NCBI RefSeq assembly: GCF_028583425.1
Contig: NC_072791.1
Coordinates: 198,748,311-198,812,310, forward strand
Direction of reading: 5' to 3'
Source: Eublepharis macularius
Lineage: Eukaryota; Chordata; Lepidosauria; Squamata; Eublepharidae
DNA length: 64,000 nucleotides
Under the pieces are notes generated by a model, which made no database searches, was not told where the DNA came from, and saw nothing but the letters and a program-made list of their open reading frames with translations. The translations under genes were made by a program, and so were the position numbers. Below are positions 59,425 to 64,000 of the stretch, piece after piece (the stretch's first letter is position 1; the number at the start of each line of letters is the position of its first letter).

Positions 59425-59835
59425 CATAGTATTTATTTACATTATTTATAGTCCAATTTTCTCACTGAAACTCAAGGCGGATCACACAATGTAAGTTAAT
59501 ATAATCAACAGCTGAGATATTCAATAAATGATGCAACAGACTATGCAATGCAAGTTGGCAGAGATTTGGAAACAAGCAGAAATCTGATACAGAGCTGAAA
59601 CAATGGTGAAACAGGGCATAAGCAATTAAACATGACATATTAAACAAATGCAGACACTACCCAGTAGGAACATATTTACAACATCAGACAGTCTACAAAT
59701 ACTATAGTTTAAAGTCTCTATTCCTTTACCAATGCATCTTTTGAACTGTTTCCTTACAGTACAACCCTTCTACCTGTGTAAAAAAGCACATCTGAATAAT
59801 TCAGTTTTGCATAGTTTGTAGAAAGCCAGGACAGT
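59425..59835 (-). repeat. LINE 3' end (same family as 17,586)
   Basis: tagtccaattttctcactg and ctcaaggcggatcacacaa, then the inverse of the same UTR, ending in gtttgtagaaagccaggac. Confidence 0.65.
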
Positions 59836-59859
59836 GAGAGAAATGATATGACTGATTGA

Positions 59860-60000
59860 TTTGATTTGATTTTTAACCCTCCTTCCCTGTGAATGGGCTC
59901 AGGGCTGGGTACAAATGCTCAATGAGCATTTAAATATATAAATAAATTTTAAAATCCAGAAAACATAAATACATAAAACAGCATATCAGATGGCGGCCCC
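59860..60000 (-). repeat. LINE 3' tip fragment
   Basis: ttttaaccctccttccctgt and gggctcagggctgggtac match the complement of the LINE tail at 54.15 kb. Confidence 0.55.
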
Positions 60001-60052
60001 CTCCAGTTTCCCCAATCATAGTATAAATGAATGAAGAGGAGTGGGTGGGGGC

Positions 60053-60468
60053 TGTCAGGTCCAGTGTATATCTAAACTGTACTGACTCCATTTTCTAATG
60101 CTTCTAGTGTTTGAGTGTTTTCTTCCCAGGTGCACCAGTTCCCAGGCAGCATTCCCACCGGAGGAGACTGTTTTGTCTAACACCGTTCCACCAAGCATTG
60201 GCCTTGAAGGAGAGCAGCTTCCCAGGACTGAGAGATGTTGTTTTGAGAACTGTGGGGGGAGGCTGATCCAAATGGGTATTGTTACTCTGTATCTTATGCT
60301 GGCTCTTCATTGGTAACAATGATCATGTACCATCCTGATTCTCCTATTCAGGACAGTGGACTATAATGGACCTTTTCTGCAGTAAAGTTTCCTTTTCCAA
60401 ACAATGGACTTGTGTTTGCTTCTAAAGGGAACCCTGTAGTGAGTGCCTTATTTAGCCACAGTCTGACA
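60053..60468 (+). repeat. 5' LTR
   Basis: 416 bp from TGTCAG to CTGACA, a 6-bp inverted terminal repeat with canonical TG...CA ends. Contains ATTGGTAACAA at 60,309-60,319, the exact complement of the leader sequence at 60,471-60,481; in Tf1/sushi-type self-priming that would mark the start of R. Confidence 0.85.
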
Positions 60469-60470
60469 TT

Positions 60471-60481
60471 TTGTTACCAAT
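60471..60481 (+). promoter_or_regulatory. Putative self-priming primer-binding site
   Basis: TTGTTACCAAT two bases after the LTR. It lacks the TGG start expected of a tRNA primer site and is perfectly complementary to 60,309-60,319 in the LTR. Confidence 0.65.
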
Positions 60482-60482
60482 C

Positions 60483-63158
60483 ATGTCTGAGTCGGGCCCA
60501 GCGGAATCCAAGGTTGTCCCGGACAGGGATCCTTTGTTTGATCCGTATGCGTCTCCCGACAATCAACCTGTGCAACCCGTGCAAGCCCAAGACTCCCAGG
60601 AGCTGGGAGCAGCCGGGAACGGAACCGGAGCCTCCACTTCCACCCCGCCTCTCATCGAACTCAGTACTCAGGACGAGACCGAAGCCGACCTCGGGGCAAG
60701 GCCGAAAGCGACCGCTCTCCCTTTGATTTCGGTACCCACCCCGTCGGAGTGGGGAGCCAGACCCCGAGAAACCAGAGAGCGTCGGGCAGGTGGACTCCAT
60801 CCACGAGTTTCGATGGAAGGGCGCCGAAGCCTAGGAACCGTCCCGGAGCTAGACAGCAGCCAACCATGGCGATATTGGAACAGGACGTCCGAGCAGACGG
60901 AGGGGGACACGTCTCGCCGCGGCGCCCTGAGTTGGGATTACTCCGAACTTGTTCCGTGGAAAGAGCCAACGGAGGTCCCTGAACAAAGTTGGGAGCAGAT
61001 ACAAGGTCGCACCTATGCGGTGGATACCAGCATCTCGGCCGTGACGGGTATGGCCAAGGGAATTCTAGCCGCGAGATCGAGAGTTGTCCAAGGGGACCCT
61101 CCTCCTTGGGGCCCCTTGTCCCCGGTGAGTGCAACGAATGAAGCTTCCATAAGCGAGCAACCGGGGGCAAGTCGAATGCAACAGTTAGAAGCTAAACTGA
61201 TGGATATGGAAGAAAGTTTGGCTCATGCCATCCATTTAATTTCGGCAATGGGAGCAGGAGAAAGACTGTCCCCTGAAGAGATGGCGATACAGATAGCTAC
61301 CCTTCAAAGTGTCATCTCCTATCCGGTGGAGGATGTCCAGCAGCGGCCGTCACCTACCGACGAAGGGGACACCTATCCTGGCGAATCGGGAGAGCAACCT
61401 AAGGAACTTCCCGCACAGCAGGAAATTCCACCGAGAAGGGATGACCCGGTTGAGCCACCCGGAGAGACCCCCACCGAACCTCCTAACCAGGGAGGGGATG
61501 CGCCGCCAGACGAGACTCCCGTTGAGAGGCCTACGGAAGGGGAAGAAAAGCCAAGTGATACACCGGTGAGACCCCCTCTTACTTCGTCTATAACGGTCCG
61601 GCCGGACCAAGCGGGAGCACACGCGGCTCCATCCGAGGAGGGAGCCCCTCGTCAACCGCGAGACATTGTCCCCGTCGGGCAACCTACGGGGGACGGTCTA
61701 ACAGCGCCAAGAGGCCAGCCGCTGCTTCCCAGATTAACAACACCCGGAGGGGCAAGCCCGCGCGGCCTTTCACCTGTTCAACCCTCGCCGCTGCGGCCCC
61801 TCTCACCTCGACCGCAGCTCATACCGTTGCAGCAGCCCCAGGACCAGCCCGTTTTACCACCCCCGAACCAACCGGGACGGCCTGCACCACTACGACACCT
61901 CCAACCCCCTCCTCAGCGGCCGATCTCCACTCAACCACACCAACCTCCTCCACCTCGACAGCTACCGCCAACGCCTCCCGTGTTACCAGCCAGACCAAGA
62001 CTGCCGCCTCCTGCTCGCCCGCCACTGCAGCCTCCGGCCCAACCAAGACCAACCCCGCCACCGCAACCACGGCAACCTCCGCCCGCACAGCCAGCCCAAC
62101 CCCAGCCGGCACCGCCGGTTCAACCGCCGCCAGTACAGCCGGCACCGTTGCCCCGACCGAGACTCCAGTTACCTCCTCCTGTGCCTCAGGCGCAACTAAG
62201 ACTGCCAATGGACTTTTACCCAGCGCCTGCTCCGAGACAAGAACTCCCGATGGGCTGGGTGAAGCTGGAAGCCACCTTCGATGGGGATCCATCCAAATTG
62301 GGATTTTTCTTAGTCCAAGTGGTACAGTTTTTCAACCGTTGGGGGCACCTCTTCGGCAGTGAGGCCAGTCAAATCGAACATCTTGGATCTCGTTTACAGG
62401 GCAAAGCAGCAGATTGGTATGTAGGACTATACAATGTCGGGGCCCCAGAACTTGATACTCTCCAGGGGTTAGTGGATGCTATCCGAGCGCAATATGAAGA
62501 CCCCTTAGAAGAAACCAGGGCCCGAACAGAGTTGCAAGCCATCAAACAAGGCAGCATGTCAGCAAGAGACTATGTCACAAAATTCCGGCAATTAGCAGCC
62601 AAGTGCCCTAGGTGTGAGGAGTCCACCAAGATTATTCTGTTCAAACAAGGCCTTAACCCGAGACTTTTGGACAGAGCTCTCATGCAAGACAATCCCCCCA
62701 CGTTGTTAGGGTGGATCCAACTTGTTTGCGAAGTAGAGAATCGCATTTTGGAAGTCCGTTTGGTTGAACAACAACAACAAACGGGACAAAGAAGACCATT
62801 GACCTTACAGAGGGGAACACGGGGAGCTAGCTACGCCACCCGTGGAGCAAGAGATGCTAGATGGCAACAAGGGCTGTGTTTGCAATGCGGACAGGCTGGT
62901 CACTTTGCAGCACAATGCCCTTACCGGCCTGTGCAAAGACCTCCGCTCCAATTACGGCGTCCAACCCTTGCTCCGTTTCCTACGCTCCAACGCCCGACTC
63001 CAGCACCACGAGCAAATAGAGGCCGCGGCGCTTCCCAAAGGCCAGCCTCGGAGAGAGGGCTGGAAGCGGAAGAAGTCATGGAATACGATCCCGCTTCCCC
63101 AACCGCAGAAGCCAATCCAGAAAGTCCCCAGTCGGGAAACGAAATGGATCTGTCGTGA
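60483..63158 (+). CDS. gag: Gag polyprotein of the Ty3/gypsy element
   Basis: About 891 residues from the ATG at 60,483 (MSESGPAES), which follows the primer site directly. Residues ~373-590 are extremely Pro/Gln-rich. Residues ~592-755 form a retrotransposon capsid-type Gag domain ([17 protein letters not shown] onward). A CCHC zinc knuckle (C-x2-C-x4-H-x4-C) lies at 62,877-62,918, about residues 799-812. Gag would assemble the particle and bind element RNA. Unusually long N-terminal extension for the branch. The end overlaps pol, with a GGGAAAC heptamer at 63,134. Confidence 0.93.
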   Translation: MSESGPAESKVVPDRDPLFDPYASPDNQPVQPVQAQDSQELGAAGNGTGASTSTPPLIELSTQDETEADLGARPKATALPLISVPTPSEWGARPRETRERRAGGLHPRVSMEGRRSLGTVPELDSSQPWRYWNRTSEQTEGDTSRRGALSWDYSELVPWKEPTEVPEQSWEQIQGRTYAVDTSISAVTGMAKGILAARSRVVQGDPPPWGPLSPVSATNEASISEQPGASRMQQLEAKLMDMEESLAHAIHLISAMGAGERLSPEEMAIQIATLQSVISYPVEDVQQRPSPTDEGDTYPGESGEQPKELPAQQEIPPRRDDPVEPPGETPTEPPNQGGDAPPDETPVERPTEGEEKPSDTPVRPPLTSSITVRPDQAGAHAAPSEEGAPRQPRDIVPVGQPTGDGLTAPRGQPLLPRLTTPGGASPRGLSPVQPSPLRPLSPRPQLIPLQQPQDQPVLPPPNQPGRPAPLRHLQPPPQRPISTQPHQPPPPRQLPPTPPVLPARPRLPPPARPPLQPPAQPRPTPPPQPRQPPPAQPAQPQPAPPVQPPPVQPAPLPRPRLQLPPPVPQAQLRLPMDFYPAPAPRQELPMGWVKLEATFDGDPSKLGFFLVQVVQFFNRWGHLFGSEASQIEHLGSRLQGKAADWYVGLYNVGAPELDTLQGLVDAIRAQYEDPLEETRARTELQAIKQGSMSARDYVTKFRQLAAKCPRCEESTKIILFKQGLNPRLLDRALMQDNPPTLLGWIQLVCEVENRILEVRLVEQQQQTGQRRPLTLQRGTRGASYATRGARDARWQQGLCLQCGQAGHFAAQCPYRPVQRPPLQLRRPTLAPFPTLQRPTPAPRANRGRGASQRPASERGLEAEEVMEYDPASPTAEANPESPQSGNEMDLS
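63134..63140 (+). promoter_or_regulatory. Putative -1 frameshift heptamer GGGAAAC
   Basis: In gag register as G GGA AAC, the X XXY YYZ pattern, about 18 nt before the gag stop. Identical to the slippery site reported for PEG10. A downstream structure was not assessed. Confidence 0.75.
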
Positions 63159-64000
63159 GAGGACCCAAACGACAGATCCGCCCTAAGCCCGTCCCTGCAC
63201 GGAACCGGCCGCCTGGGTCCATTTTATTCATGCCAGTGACTCTAATCAACCCAGAGAGGAAGATGCACATTCGGGTGCAAGCTCTCATTGACTCGGGCTG
63301 CTCCAGAGACATCATCGCCCCTGCTCTAGTCAATGGACTAGTCCTACCAACTCGGAATCTACAAAATCCAGTAATCTTTGAACAAATGGATGGTACCAAC
63401 ATGAATCCTGTAACAACTGAAACCATCCCAGTGATCACAGGCATGGGACAACATTGGGAAAAGAGGTCCTTTGTCATCAGCTCTACTGCCAAGTACCCGT
63501 TAATTCTAGGCAGCAAATGGCTATGTGATCACAATCCCTACATAGACTGGGCACAAGGATGTATTACCTTCAGTCATGCCAACTGCAAAAATCACCGTTG
63601 GAATCAAAACTGGGGCGAAGATCCAACTCATAAAGAAAAGACCCTTCTCACCCAAGAAGAAGTCAACCAAATACCCGAACCATACTGGCCTTTTCTAAAT
63701 GCTTTCTCTGAAGAGGAAGCAGATACTCTACCCCCGCACCGACGAACGGACTGTGCGGTAGAAATTTTACCCGGAGCCTCACTGCCCAAAGGACGACTTT
63801 ATCCCATGAGTCTCCATGAACGCGAAGAGCTCCGGAAATTCATTGACACCAACCTCCAACGAGGGTTCATCCGCCCAGCCGCTAGCCCCCACGCCGCTCC
63901 AGTCCTCTTCGTGAAAAAGAAGGACGGGGGACTTCGACTGTGCACAGATTTCCGAGGCTTGAATGCAGTGTCCACCAACAACGCCTATCCTATACCGCTC
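63134..64000 (+). CDS. pol: Pol, N-terminal part: protease and start of reverse transcriptase (partial)
   Basis: Reads in the -1 frame relative to gag, consistent with the programmed -1 frameshift known for sushi-type elements and PEG10. An aspartic-protease active site Asp-Ser-Gly is at 63,290-63,298 ([14 protein letters not shown]); an ILGSKWL-type flap/dimer motif follows near 63,500. RT begins near 63,790 ([20 protein letters not shown], then FRGLN). Continues past the window edge; no break seen. Confidence 0.9.

Larger units (their letters stand above)
60053..64000 (+). mobile_element. Ty3/gypsy LTR element, sushi/PEG10-like branch, runs off the window
   Basis: 5' LTR, leader, long gag and the first part of pol (protease then reverse transcriptase) in the order usual for Ty3/gypsy. 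Protease and RT segments read most like the sushi-ichi/RTL branch that also gave rise to mammalian PEG10 and RTL1 (family knowledge). The visible part looks whole; I see no break. Only one LTR is in the window, so age cannot be estimated. Confidence 0.93.

Noticed and set aside
60471-60482. Gag start four codons upstream of the ATG
   Set aside because: That codon is TTG; the first ATG at 60,483 is the credible start, and the upstream bases form the putative primer site.
61819-62292. 157-codon minus-strand frame, Val/Ala-rich
   Set aside because: Antisense shadow of the proline-rich gag region.

Overview
The window is vertebrate nuclear DNA, almost certainly from a squamate reptile. The evidence is one intron-rich, highly conserved vertebrate gene set among reptile-type repeats: 5S-rRNA-derived SINEs, tRNA-derived SINEs, a Sauria-type SINE tail, CR1/L2-like LINEs, hAT and PIF/Harbinger-like MITEs, a Penelope-like element and a Ty3/gypsy LTR element. 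A gecko-like lineage is my impression only; the species cannot be fixed from this sequence.

Layout. 1-19.6 kb is intergenic and repeat-dense: a ~175-bp tandem array split by a hAT element, several fold-back hAT MITEs with 8-bp target duplications, 5S-SINEs (one split by a Harbinger-like MITE at TTA), nested MITEs and LINE 3' ends. 19.85-20.5 kb is a TATA-less CpG-island promoter. 20,262-38,972 holds the only host gene I can support, GORASP2 (GRASP55), complete on the + strand in 10 coding exons that add up to 453 codons, with 3'UTR to about 39.5 kb. 39.8-60 kb is intergenic: a retrotransposed palindromic element with a 13-bp target duplication (41.8 kb), a Penelope-like element with GIY-YIG endonuclease and a 14-bp duplication (43.2-44.4 kb), a 60-bp minisatellite (47.4 kb), a 708-bp long-TIR element (55.7 kb) and a degenerate LINE (56.8-58.3 kb). 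From 60,053 to the right edge runs a Ty3/gypsy element of the sushi/PEG10 branch: a 416-bp LTR, a long gag and the start of pol, cut by the window end.

How it fits together. GORASP2 encodes the Golgi stacking/tethering protein GRASP55: N-myristoylated, two PDZ-like domains, then a Ser/Pro-rich regulatory tail. Everything else is mobile DNA or its remains. The most distinctive observations are a self-priming signature in the LTR element (an 11-nt stretch after the LTR exactly complementary to an 11-nt stretch inside it), a PEG10-type GGGAAAC frameshift heptamer, and hammerhead-like cores shared by the Penelope-like element and the palindromic element. No neighbouring gene (GAD1 or TLK1 would be expected from human synteny) was recognised in the window.
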